From NCBI GenBank assembly GCA_036274895.1, contig DASUEU010000018.1, positions 62,001 to 126,000 of the forward strand: a stretch of 64,000 nucleotides of DNA. Direction: 5' to 3'. The position numbers were made by a program, and so were the translations under genes. Shown one piece after another: positions 8,589-17,372 of the stretch. The notes beneath the pieces are model-generated. The model saw only the letters and a list, made by a program, of their open reading frames with translations. It was not told the DNA's origin and ran no database searches. This DNA is from CALMKX01 sp036274895. GTDB taxonomy: Bacteria > Acidobacteriota > Thermoanaerobaculia > Multivoradales > SZUA-115. Position 1 is the first letter of the stretch. The number at the start of each line of letters is the position of its first letter.

Positions 8589-11131
8589 GGTTTTGCTCTC
8601 CGCCGATGGCGCAGCCCGATCAGGGCCGGCAGCACGGTCATCGCCGTGACCACCGTGGTCATGGCGCCGATTGAGGCGACGTAGCCGGTGGAACGCATGC
8701 CGGGGAAGCTCGAGGTCGCCAGGCTGCCGAAGCCCACCACCGTGGTCAGGGCGGCGATCAGGATGGCGTTCGAGGTCTCGGCGATGCCTTTCTCCGGCCG
8801 CTCCTGCTCCTTCTCCAGGTAGCGATGCACCATGTGGATGCCGTAGTCGCTGCCCAGGCCCACGATCATGGTGGTGACGAAGATGTTCATGAAGTTCATC
8901 GGCAGGCCGAGCAGGGTCATCGAGCCGAGCATCCAGACCATGCCCAGGGCGAGAGGCACGAGCGTCGCGATCGCCGGCACCACCCGCCGGAAGTCGTAGA
9001 TCAGGATCAGCAGGACCAGCCCGGTGCCCAGCGCCAGGGCGATCCAGGCGTCCCGTCGCACGCGCTCCCGCATGTACTTGTTGATCACGTTGGCGCCGGT
9101 CAGCACCGTGTCCGGCCCCAGCTTCTCGGCCAGCGCCAGGGCCTGGGGTGGGGCCTCGCGGTTCCACTCCCCGGCCGGCGGATAGAGGTAGATCACGCTC
9201 TGCCAGCCCTGACCGTGGGGGTGGAGCACGCGGTCCAGCAGGCGGTGCGCCTGGCCCTCGGTCGGCAGATCCTCGACCCCCATCGGCTCGGTGGGCGACA
9301 GCGCTCGCTCGAGCAGGCTCAAGCCCTTGGCGAACGCCGTCGCCCGAAAGCCCTCCGCGGTGAGCGCGGCCTCGAGGTCGCCGCGCACTCGCGCTGGGTC
9401 GAGGTCCCCCTGGGCTCGCCTCTCGGCCAGCCAGGCGAGGGCCTCCCCCTGCCTGCGGGGCGACGGGATGACCGAGGTGACGCTCGAGATGCCCTTGATC
9501 ACGCCGTCCCGCACCAGCGATTGGGCCTCCAGGACCACCTCCTCGGTGCGATCGAGCAGCGGGCCGACCTTCTCGCCGCGCAGGATCAACATCATGAAGT
9601 CGAAGTCGGACCCGAAGCGCTCGGCGACCAGCTTCTCCACCGCCCCCCCCTCGCTGCCCGCCGGCCGCATCGACTTCCAGCTGTCCTCGAAGGGCAGCCG
9701 CAGGGCGTAGAAGCCGAGCACGACGGTGAGCGCGGCCGTCGCCACCAGCACCGGGACGGGATGTCGGTAGGAGACTTTCGCCACCCAGTCGCCGCCGAAG
9801 CTGTGGAGGTAGAGACGCGGCCGGGACTCCCGCCGGCGGTGGTGCTCCTCGCTCCAGGCGAGCATGGCGGGGAGCAGCAGCACCACGGCCACCAGGCAGA
9901 AGAGGATGCCCGTGCCGGTCAGCACCCCCATCTGGCGCAAGCCGCGGAAGTCGGTGAAGGTGAAGGCGTAGAAGGTGGCCGCCGTGGTGAAGGCGCCGGC
10001 CACCACCGCCGGGCCGGCCGTGCCCATGGAGCTCAACAGCGAGGCGTCGAAGTCCTTGCCGGCCCGGCCCTCCTCGACGAATCGGCCGTAGAGCACGACC
10101 ACGAAGTCGACGCCCACCCCCGCGAGCAAGGCGGCGGTGCCGCTGGTGGCCGAGCTGACGGTGCCGAAGACCAGCGAAGCGAAGCCGAAGGTGAGCACCA
10201 TCCCGACCGCCAGGGGCACGAAGGCGTAGCCGAGCGTCGAGAGGCGCCGGAAGGCGAAGAGGAAGAGGATCAGCACCAGCAGCATCGAGCTGCTGGAGTT
10301 GAGGGTCATGTCCCCCTGGATCGCGCTGGCATCCTCCACCGCCGAGACGTGCGCCCCCCCCAACCGCACCCGAGGCAGGGGCGGCGGCTCGGGGCCCATC
10401 TCGGTCTGGAAGTCGGCGTTGGCGCCGGTGACGGCCTGGCGAATGGCGGCGAGCATGCGCTTGCCGTGGTCGATGTCCTGGGGCGGGCGCGAGGGCTTGG
10501 CGATCAGCAGCAGCAGGCGCTGGTCCTGGGACAGGAAGTAGCCGCTCATCCAATCCACCGACATGCCGCCGCGGCTGGACTGGAGGCGGCCGAGGAGCAC
10601 CTCGGCGATGCCCAGGGGATCCAGGCGGGCGAGGTCCCGGAGCACCAGGGACTGGGGCGTGGAGAGCCGGCGCCGCAGCTCCCCGACCCGCTCCCGGATG
10701 CCCTCGGGGGTGAGCCTCCTGGCCAGCTCCTCCCGCCCCGCCGCGTCGAGAAACAGCACGGCTTGGGGGAAGAGTTGCTCGAGCAGCTTCTCCGGCTCCT
10801 CGATGCGGTACTCCACTTCGACCAGCTCGGGGATCTCGCCCAGGCGGGCCGCCAGCCGGTCGGCATAGGCCTGGTAGGGGTCGATGGCGCCCCCCTCGGG
10901 GATCTCGAGCACCACCATCAAATAGTCGAAGGTGCCGAACTCCTGGAGGGTGTCGAGGTAGGCCGCGATCACCGGGTCCTTGCGCGGCACCAGGTTCAGG
11001 ACGTCGCCGTCGAGCTTCAGCCGCGAGATCAGCCAGCCCGACAGGGCCAGCAAGACGAAGGTGCCGGCGAAGACCCAGCGGTAGCGCCGCCGGGCGAAGA
11101 CCGTCAGCCGCTCGAGAAGGGTGCGGATCAC
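8585..11131 (-). CDS. RND-superfamily (MMPL/HpnN-like) inner-membrane transporter
   Basis: 848 residues with internal duplication: a membrane segment at about 17-35, a periplasmic loop, then a cluster of about five membrane helices (about 250-400, with GVGVDFVVVLYGRF), a second loop, and another cluster near the C-terminus (ALALGTGLVLLILIYDF ... GLGSDYGIHMVHRYLEK ... SIGAMTTVVTAMTVLPAL). The GxxxDY/F motif in each half is typical of MMPL and SSD-type lipid exporters. The GTG start at 11131 overlaps the TGA of pgsA, and the gene's stop overlaps the MBL gene, so pgsA, this gene and the hydrolase form a coupled operon. Lipid or hopanoid export is a reasonable guess; the substrate cannot be read from sequence. 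Confidence 0.87.
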   Translation of the reverse strand: MIRTLLERLTVFARRRYRWVFAGTFVLLALSGWLISRLKLDGDVLNLVPRKDPVIAAYLDTLQEFGTFDYLMVVLEIPEGGAIDPYQAYADRLAARLGEIPELVEVEYRIEEPEKLLEQLFPQAVLFLDAAGREELARRLTPEGIRERVGELRRRLSTPQSLVLRDLARLDPLGIAEVLLGRLQSSRGGMSVDWMSGYFLSQDQRLLLLIAKPSRPPQDIDHGKRMLAAIRQAVTGANADFQTEMGPEPPPLPRVRLGGAHVSAVEDASAIQGDMTLNSSSSMLLVLILFLFAFRRLSTLGYAFVPLAVGMVLTFGFASLVFGTVSSATSGTAALLAGVGVDFVVVLYGRFVEEGRAGKDFDASLLSSMGTAGPAVVAGAFTTAATFYAFTFTDFRGLRQMGVLTGTGILFCLVAVVLLLPAMLAWSEEHHRRRESRPRLYLHSFGGDWVAKVSYRHPVPVLVATAALTVVLGFYALRLPFEDSWKSMRPAGSEGGAVEKLVAERFGSDFDFMMLILRGEKVGPLLDRTEEVVLEAQSLVRDGVIKGISSVTSVIPSPRRQGEALAWLAERRAQGDLDPARVRGDLEAALTAEGFRATAFAKGLSLLERALSPTEPMGVEDLPTEGQAHRLLDRVLHPHGQGWQSVIYLYPPAGEWNREAPPQALALAEKLGPDTVLTGANVINKYMRERVRRDAWIALALGTGLVLLILIYDFRRVVPAIATLVPLALGMVWMLGSMTLLGLPMNFMNIFVTTMIVGLGSDYGIHMVHRYLEKEQERPEKGIAETSNAILIAALTTVVGFGSLATSSFPGMRSTGYVASIGAMTTVVTAMTVLPALIGLRHRRRAKP

Positions 11132-11694
11132 GCGGGGGGTCCTCCAGGCGTCGGGCCGCGCCGGATGAAGCGGCCGAAGTGAAAGAAGTACTCGATCCCC
11201 GAGTAGACCGTCACCGCCAGGGCCAGCCACAGTGAGACCGGGGTCAGGTGGCCGAACTCACCGAGCTTCTCGTGGATGATGACGAGGGAGACCGAGATCA
11301 CCTGGAGCACGGTCTTGAGCTTGCCGGAAAAGCCCGCCGGCACCACCACGCCCTCGCTGGCCGCGAAGCTGCGCAGGGCCGAGACGGCGAACTCGCGGGC
11401 GATGATCGCCACCACGATCCAGGCCGGCACCACCTGGGGGTTGATCTCCACCAGGGAGATGTAGGCCGCCGACATCAGGATCTTGTCCGCCGCCGGGTCC
11501 AGCAGCTTGCCGAAGCGGGTGACCTGCTGGCGCCGCCGGGCGATGTAGCCGTCCAGCACGTCGGTCAAGGCCGCGAGCAGGAACAGCCCCAGGCCCCACC
11601 ACTCCCGGCCGTCGAACTTGGTGAGCAACACCACCACCAGGATCGGCACCAGGAGGATGCGGAAGAGGGTCAGGAGGTTCGGCAGGTTCAACAC
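11128..11694 (-). CDS. pgsA: CDP-diacylglycerol--glycerol-3-phosphate 3-phosphatidyltransferase
   Basis: 188 residues, normal length. It makes phosphatidylglycerophosphate, the precursor of phosphatidylglycerol and cardiolipin, in the inner membrane. The CDP-alcohol phosphotransferase signature is intact as DVLDGYIAR...GKLLDPAADK (D-x2-DG-x2-AR-x8-G-x3-D-x3-D). Several membrane helices are visible (NLLTLFRILLVPILVVVLL, WLALAVTVYSG). It heads the operon with the RND transporter; the two genes overlap (GTGA). Confidence 0.95.
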   Translation of the reverse strand: MLNLPNLLTLFRILLVPILVVVLLTKFDGREWWGLGLFLLAALTDVLDGYIARRRQQVTRFGKLLDPAADKILMSAAYISLVEINPQVVPAWIVVAIIAREFAVSALRSFAASEGVVVPAGFSGKLKTVLQVISVSLVIIHEKLGEFGHLTPVSLWLALAVTVYSGIEYFFHFGRFIRRGPTPGGPPA

Positions 11695-11811
11695 CGCCGG
11701 AACGATAGCGCGACGGGGGCGGCGGGGGAAGCTGGGAGGGGGCGCTCGCCATCCTCGGTACAGACCGGCAAGCGGCCCGGAACGGCCGGCGCCGCTCTCG
11801 CCCGCCCCTGC

Positions 11812-12171
11812 TCAGCGCCGAATTCGGCTCTCCAACGAGCTCAGGACGCTCTCGGGTGCCTTCAGAACTTGCCGGTTGGTGAAGCGGACGACGGTGTAGC
11901 CGTGCGCTGCGAGGTCGGCATCCCGGTTCTCGTCCCGGCTCTGCTGCGATGTCGTCCCATGCACGCCGCCGTCGATCTCGATGACCAGCCGCCGGGGCTC
12001 GCAGAAGAAGTCGGCGATGTAGCCGTGCAGCGGCACCTGCCGCCGGAACTTGAGGCCGAGCCAGCGGCGGTCCCGCAGCAGCTCCCACATCGCATGCTCG
12101 GCGAGCGTCTGCTGTTTGCGCAGCTCGCGCGCCCGCAGAACCAGTTGGAACGGTGCGGCTTCCCGGGACAT
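11812..12171 (-). CDS. DUF559 endonuclease-like protein
   Basis: 119 residues. It has the DUF559 pattern: RARELRKQQTLAEHAMWELLRDRRW, then LKFRRQVPLHGYIADFFCEPRRLVIEIDGGVHG and a final TVVRFTNRQVL. The D...E-x-D arrangement (IADFFC / VIEIDGG) is like the PD-(D/E)xK and very-short-patch-repair fold. ATG at 12171. It lies downstream, on the same strand, of the CHAT-TIR-STAND gene but is separated from it by about 345 nt of tandem repeats, so a shared transcript is uncertain. DUF559 proteins are widespread and mostly uncharacterised; DNA cleavage is inferred from the fold only. Confidence 0.8.
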   Translation of the reverse strand: MSREAAPFQLVLRARELRKQQTLAEHAMWELLRDRRWLGLKFRRQVPLHGYIADFFCEPRRLVIEIDGGVHGTTSQQSRDENRDADLAAHGYTVVRFTNRQVLKAPESVLSSLESRIRR

Positions 12172-12186
12172 TGGACGGGAGTGTAG

Positions 12187-12528
12187 CGGAGGAGTCCTCA
12201 CCCCCGTCCCCTCTCCCGCCGCACGCCCCGGAAACAACGACGCTCTGCTCCGGCTTCCCCCTCTCCCGGTGAGGTGGGTGGAAGGCGGGAGAGGGGGATC
12301 GAGGGGGTGAGGACTACCCGCCATGCCCACCGGCGCGGCGCTCGGCGGCGGCGAGGGCGGAGGAGTCCTCACCCCCGTCCCCTCTCCCGCCGCACCCCCG
12401 ACCGTCCGGGAGAGGGGCGCCACCGCCCGCCCCGCAAGCAAGGTGGCTCTGCTCCGGCTTCCCCCTCTCCCGGTGCGGTGGGTGGAAGGCGGGAGAGGGG
12501 GATCGAGGGGGTGAGGACTACCCGCCAT
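12187..12528. repeat. Two-copy tandem duplication of about 171 bp containing REP-like palindromes
   Basis: Two head-to-tail copies begin with CGGAGGAGTCCTCACCCCC at 12187 and 12358 and end in the same ACTACCCGCCATGCCC block (12315 and 12516). Each contains opposed CTCTCCC and GGGAGAGG halves that can fold as a large hairpin. The second copy runs into the 3' end of the CHAT-TIR-STAND gene and supplies its TAG stop and last few codons. This accounts for the 346 nt between 12172 and 12517; I see no gene in it. Confidence 0.85.
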
Positions 12529-15500
12529 GCCCGCCAGCGCGGCGCTTCAGCTCGGCGAGCAGGTCATCGCGCTTCTTGGCCCACTCGGCGGCAGCGGCCA
12601 GGTCGCCGCGGGCCTGGGCGATCGCGCAGAGGGTGTGGTAGACCTTCCAAGCGTCCTTGAGACCGAGTGAGTCGTAGATCTGGCGCGCCTCCTGGGCATG
12701 GCGCTCGGCAGCAAGGAGATCGCCGAGGCGGAGGTGAATCTGTGCGAGCTGGCCCCATGAGTCGGCTTCGTGTGGCTTGTCCTTCTGGGTCTGCCAGACC
12801 CGCAGGCTTTCCTCAACAGAGCGACGGGCTTCCTCGAAGTGACGCCGGGCAGCAGCGACGCTGCGGTTTCGTGCAGCTTCGCCTTCGTGTTGCCAGGCGA
12901 CACCAATGTTCTGCGCGGCTTGACCGAGGCAGACCTGATCCTTCAAGTTCAAAGCCAGCTCGCGGGATTTCGCGTACCAGGCTCGCGCCTCGGCCAGCCG
13001 GCCAGCTGTATGGTCGACCACGCCCAGGAGGCTGTAGGTCTGCATCATCGAACGCTGATCACCCGCCTCCTCGAAGCACCGAAGCGCCTGCTGATAGAGA
13101 AGAGTGGCACGATCGAGTTGGAAGCACTGCCGCGCGAGGATTCCCTGATTCTGGAGGAAGACGCCGTACAAGTCCTTGCCCCCAACCTGGCGAGCCGCCG
13201 CGAGGGCAACGGCGTAACGGTCATCGGCCTCGGTATAGCGCCCCGCTTCCATCAGGATCTTGGCGCATTGACCGTGTCCGACAGCAGCATCGTGGTTGAG
13301 ACCCCTCCGTTTGGCGATCGACAGCGCTGCTTCCGCCATGCCCAGTGCCGCATTGTGTTGCCCAGCGTTGCTCAGAGCATTGGCCAGATCGCCCATCGTG
13401 GTCGAAAGATTGCGCAGGTCGGGCGCAACCTCCAAGTGGCCTCGAGAATTCAGAAGCTCCTCCCAAGGCTGTCCAGTGGCTGCCTCCACCAACGCCTCCC
13501 ATTGAGCGACGGCCTGCCGCAGGATGGGAATGGCCTTCGCGGAGGCGCCTGAGTGATATAGCACCCGGCCCAGCATGCTGGTCACCAGCGCCATCTGAAA
13601 CGTTGGTTCAAACTCGGTGGCATGGCGCAGGCTCTCGATGAGAGTCTGAAGCTGTTCCACCGCGCCCTGAGGATCGCCCTGGGTGAAGCGCGTCCAGGCG
13701 TGCTGCCGGTCATACTCGGCGGCTTCTTCCGTGAAGCCCTTCTTACCAACCGCGCCTTTCAGCCACTCCACCCAAACAGCGTGTTCGCGGAGGCGGCCTG
13801 ATCTTTCCAGATAGTCGCGAAACGTGTCCCCCAGCCGCGCGGCGGCCGAGAGCTGCCCATCGGCCAAGGCCCACTGGACGGCCCTGCGGTAGCTCGCCTC
13901 CTCGCGGTTCAGCACTTCCAGGGCGGCGCGCGACTGCGAGCCCCGGAGCGCCTCGTCCAGCGCCTGCATGAGGACGAGATAGACGCCCACGAAGCGCTGC
14001 CGGACCTCCGGGTCCTGCGCCAGGGCGGGATCGGCCGCGGCGGCAGCGAGGGTGGGGTGGAAGCGCAGGAAGGGGCGGTCGGCGATCTGGAGGTCGCTTT
14101 CCACGCGCAGGAGGGCGATGCCTTCCAGCTCGCGCCGGATGGGTGCCCAGGACTCCGGGGCGATCTGGCTCACGTCGAGCAGGAGGATCTCGAACACCCC
14201 GCCACTGAACAGGCCGAGCCAGGGCAGGGCCTCGCGGGCGGCGGGGCTGAGGTGCCGGCGGGAGAATTCCAGGGAGGCGAGCAGGGATTGGTTCCGGCCC
14301 TCGGGGGCCTCCTGCTGGAACCGGGCGAGGAGCTGGCCGAAGTCCGCGCGGATCGCCTCGGGCGTCAAGGTGCGCAGATGGGGGCCGACCAGCTCCAGGG
14401 AGAGGGGGTGGTCGGCCAGGTCGCGCAGCAGCGGGTCGAGCCGGTCCCGGCTCAGGCGGGGGTCCGCCAGGGTCAGGCCGTCGCGGCGCAGGATGCTCGC
14501 CAGCAGCCAGAGGCTATCCGCACGGGCCAGGCCCGCGAGCTCGTAGCGCTGCGCGCCGGGCAGGCCGGTGTCCCCGGGCCGGCAGGTGACGAGCAGGCAG
14601 CCTCTCCCTTGGCCCGCCGTGAGGTCCCGGAACAGCTCGGCCAAGCGGTGGCGCTCGTCCTCGGTGTAGGGGCTGCCGTGGTCAGCAGCGCCGTCATTGA
14701 ACTGGGCCAAGGCGCTCTCGAAGTTGTCCCAGACCAGGAGCACTTCCTTCTGCCCGAACAGCTCGATGGCGCGGCGGCGCTGCTCCACGCCGGGGAGCTG
14801 CTCGAACTTCGGCCCGGCCAGGTAGGTGCCGAGCGCCTGCACGACCCGCTCGGCGCTCATGAACTGTTCGAAGCTCAGAAAGCACGCGCCATCGCGGAAC
14901 AAGCCGCTGCGCGTCCACCAATGGGCGGCCTCGGTGGCCAGCGCCGTCTTGCCCATGCCGCCCATGGCGTGGAGCACGAGGCCGCGATGGGAGCGGAACA
15001 GGCACTCCAGCTCGTACAGCTCCCGCGCCCGGCCGTGGAAGCCGTACTGCGGCGAAGGCGGGAAGGGGCCGGGCTCCCCACGGCCGGCCGGGCTGCGGAA
15101 CCCCCGGCGCCGGCGGGCGTCCTCGGCGTCGGCGCTGCGGATGAGGCTGGCGAGCTGCGCGGCGCTCGCCTCGTCGGTCGCGGGGTCGGCGAAGTCCACC
15201 CAGAGCAGGGCGTTCAAGTCCGCGGGGACCTTCATCGGCTCGAAGCGCAGCGGGATCAGCCGGTCGCCCTCGGGGTTGAGCTTGCCGTGCTGGTCGATCT
15301 CCCACTGCACCCACTCGGACTGGAGCGCCGCCGCCGACACGGCGACCACGGTGAAGCGACTGGCGCGGATGCCGACCTCGCACTGCGACTGGAGCGTCCC
15401 CGACAGGATCTCCCACCTGTCGAGCCACACCCGCAGGCCGTGCTTCTCGGTCAACTGCCGGGCCAGGGCCTCGACGCGGGCGGCGTCGTTGTGCTGGTGG

Positions 15501-16687
15501 CTCAGGAACAGGTCGAACTGCCGTACCGGCTCGTTCCCGATGGCATCGGGCGGAATCAGCGTGTCATCCGCCGCGCGCTGGTAGAGGTGCGGCAGGAACC
15601 AGTCGGTCAGCTCGATGCTGCGGCCCCCGGGGCCCCACTCCAGCCAGCGCCCGGGTGTCGCCAACAGCGCCTTGCGCGCCTCGGCCACGGCCTGGCCGAT
15701 GGTAGTGCCGCGCACCAGCTCGCGATAGAAGCGGTCGAGCAGCAGCTTCGCGGCCTCGACGTGGACGGCATGGCCCATGGAGAGCACGCTGCCGACGCCG
15801 GCCTGGATCAGCCGGGGCGCCACCGAGCGGAACACCGCCGTCTTGCCCACCGTGGCGCTGCGGCAGGCTTCGAGCACGACGAGCGGGACGGCGTAGCTCG
15901 CCAGCAGATCGCCGAGACGGTCGGCGGCGACCAGGTCGCCCTTCGAGGCACCGCTGCCGTCGTCGGCCTGCTCGAAATACAAAGCACCGATCTGCGATTC
16001 CGGCAGGAAAGTACCGTGGCCGTCGAAGTGCACGAGGCCGTAGGGATCGCCGGCTCGCTGCCCGTCCCGCAGCATCTCGTCCATGCGCGCCAGGGTGGGC
16101 GGCCGGCAGAAGTCCACCCGCACGTTGGCGCCGAGGGGATCGAGGGCATCGAAGAGGGCCTTCGCGGTCATCCTCGGATCGATGAAGCCGGCGTCCGCCG
16201 GCCGGCTCACGATGTAGAGGATGCGCAGCGGCAGCCGCACCGGCCGCAGCGCGGTCTCCTCCGGCTCCTCCAGCTGCCGGCGTACGGACAGCCGCTGCGC
16301 CAGGCTCCCCGCCTCGTCGGCCATCAGCTCCCAAGGCAACCGCAGCAGGGCCGACTCCCGGGTGGCGATGGTCAGCCGGCGCGGTCCCGGGTCGTCGAGC
16401 AGCTCGCGCAGAAACTCGCGGTTGTCCGGGGCCGTGAACAGGGCCCCGTAGAGCCGGCGGCCCCACTCTTCCAGATTCCGCTCGATGCGCTGGGCCCGCA
16501 GGACCGCCCCGCCGTCAGGGAGGTCCATGTACTCCTCCAGATACCAGCGCAGATCCTCGTAGTCGTCCTCGGTGAGAAACGGTGTGAACGAAACCTCGAC
16601 CCCCAGCCGGCGGCCCCGGGCATCCGCGAGCTGCGCGCGATAGCCCACGTCCGCCGCGGGCTCGAAGAGAATGCGGAGATCTTGCAT
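12518..16687 (-). CDS. CHAT-TIR-STAND(NB-ARC)-TPR multidomain protein, candidate defence or cell-death effector
   Basis: 1389 residues. Domains in order: a short N-terminal region; a CHAT (caspase-like) protease at about 100-370 with the His of DGHG (His224) and the Cys of LEACRS (Cys275); a TIR domain at about 390-500 (FDLFLSHQHND, WLDRWEI at 421-427, SEWVQWEID); a STAND/NB-ARC ATPase from about 547 with P-loop GGMGKT (Lys580) and Walker B VLLVWDNFE (Asp654); then helical TPR repeats from about 900 to the end. CHAT proteases cleave proteins, TIR domains of this kind often hydrolyse NAD+, and STAND ATPases oligomerise on sensing a ligand through their repeats. It is the third gene of a likely operon, 52 nt after a retropepsin-like gene. 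Having two different effector domains in one STAND protein is uncommon. The trigger and targets are unknown. Confidence 0.9.
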   Translation of the reverse strand: MQDLRILFEPAADVGYRAQLADARGRRLGVEVSFTPFLTEDDYEDLRWYLEEYMDLPDGGAVLRAQRIERNLEEWGRRLYGALFTAPDNREFLRELLDDPGPRRLTIATRESALLRLPWELMADEAGSLAQRLSVRRQLEEPEETALRPVRLPLRILYIVSRPADAGFIDPRMTAKALFDALDPLGANVRVDFCRPPTLARMDEMLRDGQRAGDPYGLVHFDGHGTFLPESQIGALYFEQADDGSGASKGDLVAADRLGDLLASYAVPLVVLEACRSATVGKTAVFRSVAPRLIQAGVGSVLSMGHAVHVEAAKLLLDRFYRELVRGTTIGQAVAEARKALLATPGRWLEWGPGGRSIELTDWFLPHLYQRAADDTLIPPDAIGNEPVRQFDLFLSHQHNDAARVEALARQLTEKHGLRVWLDRWEILSGTLQSQCEVGIRASRFTVVAVSAAALQSEWVQWEIDQHGKLNPEGDRLIPLRFEPMKVPADLNALLWVDFADPATDEASAAQLASLIRSADAEDARRRRGFRSPAGRGEPGPFPPSPQYGFHGRARELYELECLFRSHRGLVLHAMGGMGKTALATEAAHWWTRSGLFRDGACFLSFEQFMSAERVVQALGTYLAGPKFEQLPGVEQRRRAIELFGQKEVLLVWDNFESALAQFNDGAADHGSPYTEDERHRLAELFRDLTAGQGRGCLLVTCRPGDTGLPGAQRYELAGLARADSLWLLASILRRDGLTLADPRLSRDRLDPLLRDLADHPLSLELVGPHLRTLTPEAIRADFGQLLARFQQEAPEGRNQSLLASLEFSRRHLSPAAREALPWLGLFSGGVFEILLLDVSQIAPESWAPIRRELEGIALLRVESDLQIADRPFLRFHPTLAAAAADPALAQDPEVRQRFVGVYLVLMQALDEALRGSQSRAALEVLNREEASYRRAVQWALADGQLSAAARLGDTFRDYLERSGRLREHAVWVEWLKGAVGKKGFTEEAAEYDRQHAWTRFTQGDPQGAVEQLQTLIESLRHATEFEPTFQMALVTSMLGRVLYHSGASAKAIPILRQAVAQWEALVEAATGQPWEELLNSRGHLEVAPDLRNLSTTMGDLANALSNAGQHNAALGMAEAALSIAKRRGLNHDAAVGHGQCAKILMEAGRYTEADDRYAVALAAARQVGGKDLYGVFLQNQGILARQCFQLDRATLLYQQALRCFEEAGDQRSMMQTYSLLGVVDHTAGRLAEARAWYAKSRELALNLKDQVCLGQAAQNIGVAWQHEGEAARNRSVAAARRHFEEARRSVEESLRVWQTQKDKPHEADSWGQLAQIHLRLGDLLAAERHAQEARQIYDSLGLKDAWKVYHTLCAIAQARGDLAAAAEWAKKRDDLLAELKRRAGGHGG

Positions 16688-16739
16688 GGCGTTGTTTCGC
16701 GGTTCGCGAGCTTACCGCAGTTCGCCGCAACCTGCTTTT

Positions 16740-17120
16740 CTAACGAACGATCTGCCAGCTCAGACGAGGACCGTCCAGCTGAAGGGGCAGATGGTTGAGG
16801 ATGTTGCGGCCGAGGATCCCCCAATCCTGATCCAACAGCAGGAACCGGCCGCGGAAAGTCCGCCCGCTCAGCAGTAGTGCCACTTCGACCGATGCGGAGA
16901 CCGTCCTCGAACCATCAAAACCGACGAGAGTAACGCCCTCGTCGGAAGCCGCGCGGACGCCCAGCCTCTCGACGCCGCTTCGGGGCAGGAGCGAGACATC
17001 GGCCCCTGTATCGAGCAGCATGGGCACCCCTTCGACGGAGCTGCTCCCATCCAGCTTGCGCAGCGTCACATAGGCAACAGGGGCCGGCGGCGCAAACCGT
17101 AGGTCGTCATACCTCGTCAT
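16740..17120 (-). CDS. Retropepsin-like (clan AA) aspartic protease
   Basis: 126 residues. It carries the catalytic motif LLDTGADVSLLP (Asp38-Thr-Gly) and the later hydrophobic-hydrophobic-Gly element WGILGRNIL, as in single-domain retropepsins that act as homodimers. No signal peptide is evident, so it is probably cytoplasmic. Its ATG at 17120 lies 14 nt inside the upstream small gene, indicating translational coupling, and it ends 52 nt before the CHAT-TIR-STAND gene. Small clan AA proteases paired with AF2212-like proteins recur in bacteria and have been treated as toxin-antitoxin-like pairs; whether this pair acts with the STAND protein is inference. Confidence 0.82.
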   Translation of the reverse strand: MTRYDDLRFAPPAPVAYVTLRKLDGSSSVEGVPMLLDTGADVSLLPRSGVERLGVRAASDEGVTLVGFDGSRTVSASVEVALLLSGRTFRGRFLLLDQDWGILGRNILNHLPLQLDGPRLSWQIVR

Positions 17121-17328
17121 CGGTCGCTCGGGCGTCAGACTTCGTCACCTCCATGACGAACTGGGAGGCTTGAAGCGGATCGGCGAGGCGGGGGCTCCAG
17201 ATTCGCGGCTCGGGGTCGCGCCCGACCGGAACCACGACGTAGACACGAGCCTTCTCAGGCAGCGGGGTTTCTTCGAGGAGTCGAATCTGACCGTTTTCCA
17301 CCAAGCCTTCGAGGGTGAGCACGCTCAT
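17107..17328 (-). CDS. Small AF2212/DUF104-like protein, possible antitoxin-type partner
   Basis: 73 residues. The pattern TLEGLVENGQIRLLEETPLPEKARVYVVVP matches the short beta-strand unit of AF2212/DUF104-like proteins (VYENGxxxPLEPxxLPEGxxVxVxV). The ATG at 17328 is chosen because AGGAG lies about 8 nt upstream; a longer frame to 17376 has no supporting site. It is the first gene of the putative protease / STAND operon and overlaps the retropepsin gene by 14 nt. The C-terminal half is acidic and unrecognised. Family assignment is by pattern only. Confidence 0.6.
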   Translation of the reverse strand: MSVLTLEGLVENGQIRLLEETPLPEKARVYVVVPVGRDPEPRIWSPRLADPLQASQFVMEVTKSDARATDDEV

Positions 17329-17354
17329 CGCCAGATCTCCTCTTCCAGACCGGC

Positions 17355-17360
17355 AGTATA
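17355..17360 (-). promoter_or_regulatory. Possible -10 element of the AF2212 / retropepsin / STAND module
   Basis: TATACT on the minus strand, 26 nt upstream of the small gene's ATG, in an otherwise GC-rich stretch. No good -35 hexamer is visible at 16-18 nt, so this is weak. It sits just outside the 3' end of the upstream lytic transglycosylase gene and would allow the module to be transcribed by itself. Confidence 0.3.
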
Positions 17361-17372
17361 GCCGGCGCCCCC

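Noticed and set aside
8825..11182. A long open frame of 785 codons on the plus strand
   Set aside because: It lies entirely antisense to the RND transporter and pgsA, has a His/Gln/Arg/Ala-rich low-complexity composition and no recognisable domain. GC-rich genes commonly give such antisense frames.
12187..12528. Repeat block considered as a CRISPR array
   Set aside because: Only two long units with internal palindromes and no short, regular spacers; no cas genes nearby.
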